From positions 1-64,000 of the forward strand of contig JAHJZX010000033.1 in the NCBI GenBank assembly GCA_018826295.1: a stretch of DNA of 64,000 nucleotides, read 5' to 3'. The position numbers and the translations under genes are program-made. This document shows, piece after piece, positions 56,365 through 64,000 of this stretch; within the stretch, counting starts at the first letter, position 1; each line of letters starts with the position of its first letter. The notes beneath the pieces were generated by a model that was not told where the DNA came from, made no database searches, and worked only from the letters and a program-made list of their open reading frames with translations. The stretch is from Gammaproteobacteria bacterium (lineage in GTDB: Bacteria > Pseudomonadota > Gammaproteobacteria > Enterobacterales > Alteromonadaceae).

Positions 56365-58833
56365 TTAGTTAGTAGCAAGCAATTTCGCTATTTGCACACC
56401 CGCCATAATAAAGGGCCCGTTAGCTTTGGCGTCATTACGAAACACCGGCTCGCTCATGTAATACTCGTAACTGCCATCGCGGCCAAAGCCTAAGCCTGCT
56501 ACCTGGCAAGTATTAACCAGGCTTACGCTGTTATCCGGATGCAGCAGAATAAATTCATCTATCAGCCCCTGATAAGCTTTGATAGCAGTAGCTTTGTAAC
56601 GCGGCGGCAGATAGCCGTGGTTTACCCCCTTGGCAAAGAAGTAAGTAAACATACTGCTGGCTGACGATTCTAAATAGTTACCCGCTGCCTGGGGCTTATC
56701 TAAAATCTGATACCAGGTGCCGGTTTGTGCATCCTGCACCTTGACCAGAGCGTCGGCCAGTTCAGCGCTCATATCCAGCAGTGGCTGACGCAATTCGGTA
56801 TGCTGCTCTGGAATAATCTCCAGCACATCCACCAGTGCCATTGCCAGCCAGCCTAAGCCGCGGCCCCAGAACTGACCGGCCAGGCCAGTGTCCTTATCGG
56901 CCCAGGCTTGCGCACGGGCTTCATCCCAGGCGTGGTAATACAAACCGGTGTTAGGGTCACGCAGTTTCGCCCGACTGATGCTGAATTCCTTTACTACCTC
57001 GTCAAAAGCATGGCCCTGCTCAAAAGCCTTAGTGTAATTGGCCAAAAAGGGCATGCCCATATAGACGCCATCTAACCACAGTTGATGCGGGTAGATTTTT
57101 TTATGCCAAAATGCACCCTCTGCAGTGCGCGGGTGTTCGGTTAACTGTTTACGCAGTAAGTCCAGCGCTTGCTTGTACTGCGGCTTGGGGGTGCGCTGGT
57201 ATTCGCGCAGCAGCATATTGCCGCTGTTTAAACTGTCGATATTGTAGTTGCTCAGCTTGTAGGTGCGGATATTGCCATCTTCAGTGATAAACGAATCGAT
57301 AACCTCGCTCAGCACCTGCTGCCACTTTGGATTGGGTCGCAGTTTTAGTAAGTCATCATAAGCTTGCAGCTGCAAGCCGGTGGTGTATTCCCACTTGCTG
57401 GGCCGCTGGCGCTCATAATCCCAGCCACCATAGGCATAAAACGGCGTTTGCCGGCTCATTTCGCTGGCGGCTAAACGCTCACTCCAATCCAGAGCCACTT
57501 CGGCTGTCAGCGGTTGGGCTTTTTGCTGCTCTGACAAGGCCGTTTTTAACCTTAACCTGGGAGTCAGTGTAAGTTGTTCTACTGTCTGCTGCAGATAGGC
57601 GACAAACTCGGCTTCAGTTTGAATGCCACCCGGTTCGCCGTCCCAGGCTGACAAAAAGTAATACTCCAGTGCACTACCTGATGGCGTCAGCACGGCGACG
57701 TGGCTGTTATCATCACTGGTAATGGTTTTTTTTGCACCGTGTTTAAATAAAATCGCCATACCCAGCTTGTCGTTGCCACCGGTCAGGGTTTGTTCGCCCC
57801 AGGTTGCCAGGTAAGTCCAGCTATGGCCTGGAATATCCTGTTTGCCTTGTAGTAGTGTGGTATTGGGCAGCTTAACCAGGCCAATGGCAATATTGTCCAG
57901 CGGCTCGCTCAGTGACAGCCGGGTATGTACCAGCCGGCTACCGGCAGTCATTGATAAGTTAGCGGTTAATTGGGTGGTTTTGCCGGCAATTTGCCAGTCT
58001 TTGTATTGAATTTGCAGCGCTGAATACAAGGCGCCGTTTTCAATGACTTTAGCGCTATGGCCACTGACGCTGGATACCAGCTGCACTTTGTCACCGTCCC
58101 AATAGCCAAAACCACCAGCCCCGAGTGATTTGCCAACTTTTAGCAAATCCATGCCCCAGTCGGCCATTTGATGATAAGACTTATAACCATCCAGCCCGAC
58201 CTGCTGCAGCACTGGCGCGCCAGTTTTATTGCCAAAGACGTCAAAGCCGTTGCGCCAATCAAGGTAAATACGGTAACCGACTTTATCAGATTCTATGCCC
58301 GGGCCTTCGTAGCGGATCCATTCCGAATGATCGGTATATTGCGGCGGTGGGGTTAGCTCAGTGACGTTTTGAAACTGGCCGCCAATATACTTAGCGTCTT
58401 GCCACTGACCGCCGACCTTGTGTGAGATTTCAGCCTGGGTACGCTTAGGCAACTGCTGAGCGTTAAAGCGCGCACTATCGTTAACAATGCGCAGCGGTTT
58501 GTGCTCAGCGGCGGTTAATTCAAACTGTAATAACAGGGTATCTTTGGTGCCATCGCCGCTATGGTCTATCAGTTGTGATGCGACAGTAGTGTCGCCGGCA
58601 AGCGCCACCAATGCCTGTGCCTGCTCTGCGTTGACACCAAGATCGCTAAAGGGCAACAGCAGTGTTTGCTCATGTCGGGCAAAGCTGGATGGATTACTGA
58701 CACTGAGGTTGGCAATGTGGTTGTCGCTGCCGGCTGCGGCCGGTGCTTTAACCGCAGGCTGTGGTGAGCAGGCGCTGACAACAGCGGCGATGCTGAGGCT
58801 TAACAAGGTTTTGCCAAAAAGAATGCGGGCCAT
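56365..58833 (-). CDS. DUF4861-GH105 fusion lipoprotein
   Basis: An 822-residue lipoprotein (lipobox VSAC, near residue 22) with two domains. Residues about 45-425 match DUF4861 (YTDHSEWIRYEGPGIESDKVGYRIYLDWRNGFD, cited from WIRYEGPGIESDKVGYRIY, then MADWGMDLLKVGKSLGAGGFGYW). Residues about 435-820 are a GH105/GH88-type unsaturated uronyl hydrolase with NIDSLNSGNMLL, HQLWLDGVYMGMPF (likely catalytic Asp near residue 587), and FWGRGLGWLAMAL. It would release the unsaturated 4-deoxyuronate end from pectic oligosaccharides. The start at 58833 has AGG. A hairpin separates it from the TonB receptor upstream. Confidence 0.88.
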   Translation of the reverse strand: MARILFGKTLLSLSIAAVVSACSPQPAVKAPAAAGSDNHIANLSVSNPSSFARHEQTLLLPFSDLGVNAEQAQALVALAGDTTVASQLIDHSGDGTKDTLLLQFELTAAEHKPLRIVNDSARFNAQQLPKRTQAEISHKVGGQWQDAKYIGGQFQNVTELTPPPQYTDHSEWIRYEGPGIESDKVGYRIYLDWRNGFDVFGNKTGAPVLQQVGLDGYKSYHQMADWGMDLLKVGKSLGAGGFGYWDGDKVQLVSSVSGHSAKVIENGALYSALQIQYKDWQIAGKTTQLTANLSMTAGSRLVHTRLSLSEPLDNIAIGLVKLPNTTLLQGKQDIPGHSWTYLATWGEQTLTGGNDKLGMAILFKHGAKKTITSDDNSHVAVLTPSGSALEYYFLSAWDGEPGGIQTEAEFVAYLQQTVEQLTLTPRLRLKTALSEQQKAQPLTAEVALDWSERLAASEMSRQTPFYAYGGWDYERQRPSKWEYTTGLQLQAYDDLLKLRPNPKWQQVLSEVIDSFITEDGNIRTYKLSNYNIDSLNSGNMLLREYQRTPKPQYKQALDLLRKQLTEHPRTAEGAFWHKKIYPHQLWLDGVYMGMPFLANYTKAFEQGHAFDEVVKEFSISRAKLRDPNTGLYYHAWDEARAQAWADKDTGLAGQFWGRGLGWLAMALVDVLEIIPEQHTELRQPLLDMSAELADALVKVQDAQTGTWYQILDKPQAAGNYLESSASSMFTYFFAKGVNHGYLPPRYKATAIKAYQGLIDEFILLHPDNSVSLVNTCQVAGLGFGRDGSYEYYMSEPVFRNDAKANGPFIMAGVQIAKLLATN

Positions 58834-58907
58834 AAAATACCTGTTATTACAATTCGTGCGTCCTGGCTGAATAAAACCGGCCTTCCGTGGCTCAGGGTTT
58901 TGCGGGA

Positions 58908-58940
58908 AAAACAACACTGCTATGCCGGAGCATAGCAGTG
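58908..58940 (-). terminator. Hairpin terminator/attenuator after the TonB receptor
   Basis: A perfect 10-bp stem (58915-58924 with 58931-58940) followed on the minus strand by a T-rich stretch, 18 bases after the receptor stop and about 75 bases before the lipoprotein start. It may partly uncouple receptor and enzyme expression. Confidence 0.75.
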
Positions 58941-58958
58941 GCGATATCAGCGTTCAGC

Positions 58959-61724
58959 TCAGAACTTATACTGAGCGCCCAAATAGTACTGGCGGCCGGT
59001 AGCATGATAGTAAGTTAAGCGGTTGCCGCTGGAGTCTACCCATTGATCATCCACTTCGTCAGTCAGGTTCAGCGCTTCAAAACTGAGCTTCCATTTTTCA
59101 GTTAACTGATATGACACTGAAGCATCAATATTACGGGTGGCATTAGTGCCTTCCATATCGTTGTTATTACGGCCGATAGCGTTGGTCAGGTAGTCTGAGC
59201 GGTCAGCCAGCGATATGCGCGCACTGAACTTATCGTCTTCGTAATACAGCGTAGCACTGCGGGTTGATTCAGATAAGCCCTGTAAGTCACGGGTGGCCAG
59301 GATGCGACCGTCGGCATTGATGTAGTCCATCTGCGCTTTAACATAGGTGTAGTTTCCGATAAAGCCAAAGCGATCCCAGCCCTCAGGCAGGAAGGTAAAC
59401 GGCATCTGGTATTGCACTTCAAAGCCATACAGGTTGCCACCTGGTGCATTAAGTGGCGTATTGGTTTGCCATTCAATGTTTTCGTTACAATCCGGGCCAT
59501 AACCCGGGCCGGCATTACAGGCATCAATCGCCGCCTGCACCGGCAGGCCGGTTTCGGTAAACAGTTTGGTTTCACGCAAACCCTGGACATAACTGTCGAT
59601 ATCTTTACGGAACACCGCGACACCCAGCAATGACTCATTGTCAAAGTACAGCTCTAAACCCAGATCATAGGTTTTTGCTTTGGTCGGCTCTAATGTCGGG
59701 TTGCCACCGCTGACGCTGCGGGCGCCACCTGATACCGATACCGACACATTTGGCCGGATACTGCCCAGGCCGGCACGAGCCATTACTTCGGCATAACCAA
59801 AGCGGATAATCACATCGTCCAGCGGTTCAAATACCAGGTTTAATGACGGCAGGAACTCTTTGTAATCGTGCTTGGCGGTAATTTGTTCATTGCTGCCGCC
59901 CAACGTAGCCCAGGCAGTGGAAGACTGTTCGGTTTTAACATAGCGGCCACCAATGTCGCCGCGAACAGTGGTATCGCCAAATTCGGTTTCAAATGCCAGT
60001 TGCAGGTAGGCACCCAGGGTTTTTTCTTCGGCGGTGTAGTTATCTACCCTACGGTTATCGGCGCTGACCGCAAAAACGCCGCTGTTGCTGTAAATATCAT
60101 AGGCGGCATCGATGGCGGCCAGATCCGGCACCAGCCAGGCGCCTTGTGAGCCTAAACCGGAGTTGTAGCTCATAATCAGCTCCGGTGTCATCACGATGCC
60201 GGCATTATTTTCGCTGGAGCGCCGAGCCTCGTAGGTTTCAAATTCAAAGGCTTTGTAGTGCAGGCCGCTGCGTAGTGTCAGATTTTCATTTAACACATAC
60301 TCTAAATTCAGCGCGGCGTTATCAAAGGTGTTTTCTGCGCCGAGCGGACGCAGGCGTACACTGTTGGTGCTCCAGCCGTTAGGATCGAACACGCCGGCAC
60401 CAAATACCAGCTCAGGTGCCTGGCGTTTGGCACCGCGGTAGTCGTAGCTAAAATCGACACCGGTTTTTTCCATCACGACAGTGGTTTGAATTGGGTTATC
60501 AAACTCAGACTTGGCGCGGCCAATCATGCCATCAATTTTCAGGTTGTCACTCAGCTGATGCTGGCCACTTAAACTAAATTGCAGGAATTCAGTACCCAGC
60601 TCGTCGTAACGGTTTTCGTTGCGCACGGTAGCGTTTTCAAATGAAGCGTAAGTTACGGTATTGCTGCCATCCACCTCGTAGTCCAGCACGTTCATCCGGC
60701 CGGCCTGGCTGTTACCGTTTAAAATGCCCTGGGTGAAAATTTCATTACGGGTAGAATCGTCTTTCGAGTACAGGATATCCAGATTAAAACGGGTTTCCAG
60801 CGTGGGTCTAAATTCAAACGCTGCAGCGGCACCGGTGCGTTTTACACTGTGAGTGTACGAGTCGTAGCGCGGTAAACGCGGGCGAAAACCATCATTAATG
60901 GCGGCCAACTCGGGGGCATCAGCATCGCCACGGTAGCTGCCAAAGTCGTTTACGTTGTCCCAGCGTACTGTGCTGGCGCCTTCATCTTTTACATTGCGCT
61001 CAGACATCGCCAGGGAAAACAGTGCACCAAATTTGCCGTCGGCAAAGATATTGCTGACTAAAAACGAGGCTTTCGGATCCACTTCTTCAGATAAATCGTT
61101 GTAACCGGCCTGCATGTTGGCTGCAAAAGTAAAGCCGTCATAGTCAAACGGGCGCGCAGTGCGCAGGTCTACCGTGGCACCGAGTGAGCCTTCTTCCACG
61201 TTGGCCGATGCCGTTTTGCGCACTGTCAGCTCGCTGAATAAGTCTGACGAGAAGGTGTTAAAGTCAAAACCCCGGCCGCGGTTGGCACCACCTATGGCAT
61301 CAGTGCCGCCGCTGGTAGACTGGGCTTCCATACCGTTAATGCGTACCCGGGTAAAATCCGGGCCCAGGCCGCGTACCGAAATCTGCCGGCCTTCACCGGC
61401 AGCACGGCTGATTGCCACACCCGGAATGCGCTGTAAAGATTCGGCTAAGTTAAGATCGGGGAAGTCGGCAATATCTTCGGCTTTAATGGTATCGGTAGAG
61501 CCGGTTTCAAAGCGTTTTTGGTTCAGGGCGCTGGCTAAACTACCGCGAAAGCCACCGGTAACGGTGATCACTTCGATCTCGTCTTCCTGCACTTGCGCCG
61601 TTGTTTGTGGCTCTGCCTGCTGAGCTTGCAGTGCCGGTGCTGTGCCAAGAATAGTTGCTAAACCGGCCAGTGTAAGCGCCCGTACCAGTTTAGTCGGGCG
61701 AAATTGCGTGTTGCGATAAGCCAT
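58959..61724 (-). CDS. TonB-dependent receptor
   Basis: A 921-residue outer-membrane active transporter. It has a signal peptide (ALTLAGLATILGTAPALQAQ) and a TonB box-like EVITVTG near residue 52. A plug domain has DLNLAESLQRIPGVAISRAAG and RGLGPDFTRVRING, followed by a 22-strand barrel ending in Phe (YYLGAQYKF). The phrases match the TonB-Xanth-Caul (TIGR01782) group, common for plant oligosaccharides. Neighbouring pectin genes suggest import of pectic oligosaccharides. It heads the minus-strand unit, with LacI-type operator-like palindromes upstream. Confidence 0.93.
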   Translation of the reverse strand: MAYRNTQFRPTKLVRALTLAGLATILGTAPALQAQQAEPQTTAQVQEDEIEVITVTGGFRGSLASALNQKRFETGSTDTIKAEDIADFPDLNLAESLQRIPGVAISRAAGEGRQISVRGLGPDFTRVRINGMEAQSTSGGTDAIGGANRGRGFDFNTFSSDLFSELTVRKTASANVEEGSLGATVDLRTARPFDYDGFTFAANMQAGYNDLSEEVDPKASFLVSNIFADGKFGALFSLAMSERNVKDEGASTVRWDNVNDFGSYRGDADAPELAAINDGFRPRLPRYDSYTHSVKRTGAAAAFEFRPTLETRFNLDILYSKDDSTRNEIFTQGILNGNSQAGRMNVLDYEVDGSNTVTYASFENATVRNENRYDELGTEFLQFSLSGQHQLSDNLKIDGMIGRAKSEFDNPIQTTVVMEKTGVDFSYDYRGAKRQAPELVFGAGVFDPNGWSTNSVRLRPLGAENTFDNAALNLEYVLNENLTLRSGLHYKAFEFETYEARRSSENNAGIVMTPELIMSYNSGLGSQGAWLVPDLAAIDAAYDIYSNSGVFAVSADNRRVDNYTAEEKTLGAYLQLAFETEFGDTTVRGDIGGRYVKTEQSSTAWATLGGSNEQITAKHDYKEFLPSLNLVFEPLDDVIIRFGYAEVMARAGLGSIRPNVSVSVSGGARSVSGGNPTLEPTKAKTYDLGLELYFDNESLLGVAVFRKDIDSYVQGLRETKLFTETGLPVQAAIDACNAGPGYGPDCNENIEWQTNTPLNAPGGNLYGFEVQYQMPFTFLPEGWDRFGFIGNYTYVKAQMDYINADGRILATRDLQGLSESTRSATLYYEDDKFSARISLADRSDYLTNAIGRNNNDMEGTNATRNIDASVSYQLTEKWKLSFEALNLTDEVDDQWVDSSGNRLTYYHATGRQYYLGAQYKF

Positions 61725-61854
61725 CTGTGTTCACCTCGTCCTGAATTGACTTGTTGTCGTAGCCGGAGTCATGCCCGGCTTTAAGTATTTTGTCGGAGCA
61801 ACGTGAGTCTGCTCCCTGTCGATTTGCTTGTTTTGTACTCAGCTTATATGCTTT

Positions 61855-61868
61855 GTCTACCGGTGGCA
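61855..61868. promoter_or_regulatory. LacI-type operator-like site 1
   Basis: Imperfect palindrome centred on CCGG (CG at 61861/61862), with right half GGTGGCA. It overlaps a plausible -35 (TTGCCA, minus) whose -10 (TATAAG, minus, 61843-61848) would be 15 bases away. It shares its half-site with site 2. Confidence 0.4.
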
Positions 61869-61887
61869 AAAAAAACTTGCAATTTTG

Positions 61888-61901
61888 TGCCACCGATGGC
61901 A
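61888..61901. promoter_or_regulatory. LacI-type operator-like site 2
   Basis: TGCCACCGATGGCA is a palindrome with a single mismatch and a central CG, the classic form of LacI/GalR-family operators. Its centre is 33 bp from site 1, about three helical turns, so repressors could sit on the same face. Confidence 0.55.
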
Positions 61902-62033
61902 AAAAGCTAACACCATCAACTAAAATCTGTCAATTATTGATAGAGTTTAAATCGGTGTAATTTGTAACTGAATAGTGCCGGTTTTTTCTAAGTTACTAAT
62001 TTTAAAGGTTTGTTGCTTGGTCTTATTTTCTGA

Positions 62034-62054
62034 ATTGTTCCATATTTGAACAAT
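62034..62054. promoter_or_regulatory. Palindrome ATTGTTC-N7-GAACAAT upstream of kduD
   Basis: A perfect 7+7 palindrome with a seven-base spacer, ending 42 bases before the kduD ATG. It differs from the known KdgR and ExuR/UxuR consensus sites as I remember them and from the LacI-type sites in the same region, so a second regulator is likely. Confidence 0.45.
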
Positions 62055-62096
62055 CTTATGACGGCGGCAAGCTAAAGGAGCTAACAGGAGAGCCCT

Positions 62097-62855
62097 ATGA
62101 CAAGCTTATTTTCACTGGCCGGACAGACAGCTTTAGTTACCGGTGCCAGTCGGGGGTTAGGCCGGGCCATTGCCCTGGCATTAGCGGATGCCGGTGCTAC
62201 TGTACTGTGCGCCAGTTCCACGGCAAATGGCAGCGCCAGCACTGTGGCAGCTATTCAACAGGCCGGTGGCAAGGCGAGTGCATTGGCCGCCGATTTAACT
62301 AACGAAACGGCAGTCGAGCAATTGGCAGCCGACGCGCTGGCACAAGGGCCGGTGCATATTTTGGTTAATTGCGGCGGTACTATATTTCGTGCGCCAGCGC
62401 ATCAGTTCCCGATGAGCGAATGGCATAAGGTGATCGCAGTTAATTTAGACGCGGCTTTTTTGCTTAGCCAGCGCCTGGGGGCTGCGATGATTGACCGCCA
62501 ACACGGCAAAATTATCAATATTGCCTCCATGCTGTCTTACAGTGGCGGTATTACTGTGCCGGCTTACACCGCCAGCAAGCATGCCATCGCTGGCGTGACC
62601 AAAGCGCTGGCCAACGAATGGGCGCAGCACAATATTCAGGTTAATGCGATAGCACCGGGTTATTTTAGTACAGACAACACTGCCGCCTTGCAGGCTGACA
62701 CAGCACGCAATGCGGCTATTACCGCCCGCATCCCGGCCGGACGCTGGGGCGAGCCGGAAGATTTAGCCGGTGCGGCGGTATTTTTAGCGTCCAAAGCCAG
62801 TGACTATGTCAACGGCCATGTATTGGCAGTTGATGGTGGCTGGCTGGCGCGTTAA
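62097..62855 (+). CDS. kduD: 2-dehydro-3-deoxy-D-gluconate 5-dehydrogenase
   Basis: Short-chain dehydrogenase that reduces 2,5-diketo-3-deoxygluconate to KDG in the breakdown of unsaturated uronate. The 252 residues have the NAD-binding VTGASRGLGRAIA, NCGG (replacing NNAG), catalytic Ser in INIASMLSYSGG and YTASK. The C-terminal DYVNGHVLAVDGGWLAR motif is typical of KduD. AAAGGAG and GGAG precede the ATG. kduI follows after 24 bases. Together with the unsaturated uronyl hydrolase across the divergent promoter, the assignment to pectin breakdown is strong. Confidence 0.93.
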   Translation: MTSLFSLAGQTALVTGASRGLGRAIALALADAGATVLCASSTANGSASTVAAIQQAGGKASALAADLTNETAVEQLAADALAQGPVHILVNCGGTIFRAPAHQFPMSEWHKVIAVNLDAAFLLSQRLGAAMIDRQHGKIINIASMLSYSGGITVPAYTASKHAIAGVTKALANEWAQHNIQVNAIAPGYFSTDNTAALQADTARNAAITARIPAGRWGEPEDLAGAAVFLASKASDYVNGHVLAVDGGWLAR

Positions 62856-62879
62856 GCAGATTTTTTACAGAGGTTATTT

Positions 62880-63722
62880 ATGACAGTTTTATTTGACAGC
62901 CGTTATCCAACCCATCCGGACGACGTTAAGCACTACGACACTGACAAGCTGCGCCAGCATTTTCTGGTCGACAACCTGATGCAGGCCGACAAACTGGTGC
63001 TGTGTTACACCCACTATGAGCGGGTGATTGTTGGTAGTGCGGTGCCGGTAAAAGCGCCGGTTAAACTGGCCGCGCCAGAGCCACTAAAGGCACCGTTTTT
63101 TTTGCAACGCCGAGAGCTGGGTATTATTAACGTTGGCGGCACTGGCACAGTAACGGTTGACGGTACGGCTTATGAACTAAAAAATACCGAAGCGTTGTAT
63201 GTGGGTATGGGCGTGCGCGAGGTGAGTTTTCACAGCCTGGATAGCAGTGCACCGGCGAAGTTTTATTTAAACTCGGCACCGGCACATCACGCTTATCCGA
63301 CTAAACACCTGACGATGGATAACTGCACTGTGCTGCAAATGGGCGCGCTTGAAACATCAAACGAGCGTGCTATTCACCAGTTAATGATTAACGACGTGGT
63401 ACAAACTTGTCAGTTGCAAATGGGCTTAACGGTGCTGAAGCCGGGCAGTGTTTGGAATACCATGCCGGCGCATCAGCATGATCGGCGGATGGAAGCCTAC
63501 TTCTATTTTAACCTGGCTGACGATCAGCGAGTCTGTCATTTTATGGGCCAGCCGCAGCAAACCCGGCATATCTGGGTTGCCAATGAGCAAGCGGTAGTAT
63601 CGCCGGCCTGGTCTATTCACAGCGGCTGTGGCACCAGCAACTACGCCTTTATCTGGGGTATGGCCGGCGAAAATCTGGACTATCACGATATGGATAAATT
63701 TCCGGCCAGCGCGATGAAATAG
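62880..63722 (+). CDS. kduI: 5-dehydro-4-deoxy-D-glucuronate isomerase
   Basis: Converts 5-keto-4-deoxyuronate (DKI) to 2,5-diketo-3-deoxygluconate, the substrate of KduD. The 280-residue cupin-fold protein has the metal-binding HQHDRRMEAYFYF motif (His-X-His-X4-Glu, about 199-206) and further family phrases such as FFLQRRELGIINVGG, YVGMGVREVSFHS and SPAWSIHSGCGTSNYAFIWG. An AGAGG site precedes the ATG. It follows kduD directly and precedes a TRAP transporter binding protein. Confidence 0.95.
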   Translation: MTVLFDSRYPTHPDDVKHYDTDKLRQHFLVDNLMQADKLVLCYTHYERVIVGSAVPVKAPVKLAAPEPLKAPFFLQRRELGIINVGGTGTVTVDGTAYELKNTEALYVGMGVREVSFHSLDSSAPAKFYLNSAPAHHAYPTKHLTMDNCTVLQMGALETSNERAIHQLMINDVVQTCQLQMGLTVLKPGSVWNTMPAHQHDRRMEAYFYFNLADDQRVCHFMGQPQQTRHIWVANEQAVVSPAWSIHSGCGTSNYAFIWGMAGENLDYHDMDKFPASAMK

Positions 63723-63808
63723 CGTTGGTGCTGCGCTGCCAGCGGCAGCAGGTTCTGAGTAAGGCATGCAGTTAGATATGCCACTTTTGCAACAGGGTAG
63801 GACGAGTG

Positions 63809-64000
63809 ATGAAAAATATAACCCGGCAGACATGCGGTCTGCTGTTTGGTTTGCTGCTGTTGACAGGCTGTAAGCCACAGCAGGACGTTACCACGTTACG
63901 GCTGGCACATGCGCTGGATCAGCAACATGTGGTACACAAAGCCATGGTGCTGATGGCAGATCGGCTGCAGCATTATTCCAACGGCAGCATGCAAATCGAG
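63809..64000 (+). CDS. TRAP transporter substrate-binding lipoprotein DctP (partial)
   Basis: Only the first 64 codons are present. The N-terminus is a lipoprotein signal (LLLLTGCKPQQ, lipid Cys21), followed by TTLRLAHALDQQHVVHKAMVL and LADRLQ-like opening phrases typical of the DctP family (cited from TLRLAHALDQQH). As the third gene after kduD and kduI it likely binds a uronate or similar acid for inner-membrane uptake. The small and large membrane subunits would lie beyond the window. The substrate is inferred from position only. Confidence 0.85.
   Translation, partial: MKNITRQTCGLLFGLLLLTGCKPQQDVTTLRLAHALDQQHVVHKAMVLMADRLQHYSNGSMQIE

Larger units (their letters stand above)
61725..62096. 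other. 372-base divergent control region between TonB receptor and kduD
   Basis: No gene is seen here. The region holds two LacI-type palindromes (centres 33 bp apart) near the receptor side and one separate palindrome 43 bases from the kduD start. The central part (61900-62030) is AT-rich and suits promoters in both directions. An AAAGGAG site precedes kduD. Confidence 0.6.

Noticed and set aside
61690-61902. 70-codon minus-strand frame upstream of the TonB receptor
   Set aside because: It covers the operator-like palindromes and the promoter region, and no ribosome binding site or family feature supports it.

Overview
The window is a gammaproteobacterial chromosome segment, most likely from the Rheinheimera/Alishewanella/Arsukibacterium group (Alteromonadales-like). 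The evidence is housekeeping synteny close to that of E. coli (rpsR-rplI-dnaB-alr; mrcA-pilMNOPQ-aroKB-damX-dam-rpe-trpS-pabA-argD), lineage-typical families (TIGR04219, TIGR03899, DUF3802, TorF-type porin, many c-di-GMP proteins) and a pectin-utilisation locus. The genus is an inference. No rRNA, tRNA, CRISPR array, insertion sequence or phage was seen.

Layout. 1-3.3 kb: ribosomal proteins, DnaB helicase and alanine racemase. 3.3-7 kb: CheX-type chemotaxis phosphatase, Zur, a PspB-like membrane protein, TadA, a tiny basic ORF and MltF. 7-15 kb: purL, a diguanylate cyclase, and a two-gene unit pairing a histone-deacetylase-fold deacylase with a CoA-transferase/GNAT fusion. 15-22 kb: OmpW, DUF3300, a two-domain acyltransferase resembling OlsF, an LpxH-like hydrolase, GhrA, GNAT and a 38-aa membrane peptide. 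22-37.6 kb: PBP1A, the type IV pilus assembly operon pilMNOPQ, shikimate genes, damX, dam, rpe, trpS and pabA, with a three-gene minus-strand block (DUF2970, small unknown, TorF-type porin) between dam and rpe. 37.6-45.7 kb: HDOD protein, arginine/ornithine catabolism (argD/astC, astA, astD), DUF3802, OsmC, speD and dusA. 45.8-46.6 kb: a compact operon of four very small envelope proteins, the last with a PspC domain, behind a sigma-54-like promoter. 46.6-54.4 kb: copper chaperone, DUF2333, TIGR04219 barrel, a degenerate hybrid histidine kinase, TIGR03899, and a REC-DUF3369-GGDEF-EAL phosphodiesterase.

54.4-64 kb is a pectin/rhamnogalacturonan locus. The minus strand carries a TonB-dependent receptor, a DUF4861-GH105 lipoprotein, a divergent CE8 pectin methylesterase and a CE12 rhamnogalacturonan acetylesterase. 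The plus strand carries kduD, kduI and the start of a TRAP transporter binding lipoprotein. The expected flow is de-esterification outside the inner membrane, import of unsaturated oligosaccharides through the TonB receptor, release of unsaturated uronate by GH105, inner-membrane uptake by TRAP, then KduI and KduD toward 2-keto-3-deoxygluconate. The divergent 372-bp control region has two LacI-type operator-like palindromes and a separate 21-bp palindrome.

The least-explained items are the sigma-54-linked small-protein operon, the LacI-like operator pair, the degenerate hybrid kinase, and two tiny ORFs (53 aa and 38 aa). All functional statements rest on motif recognition by eye; no search was run.
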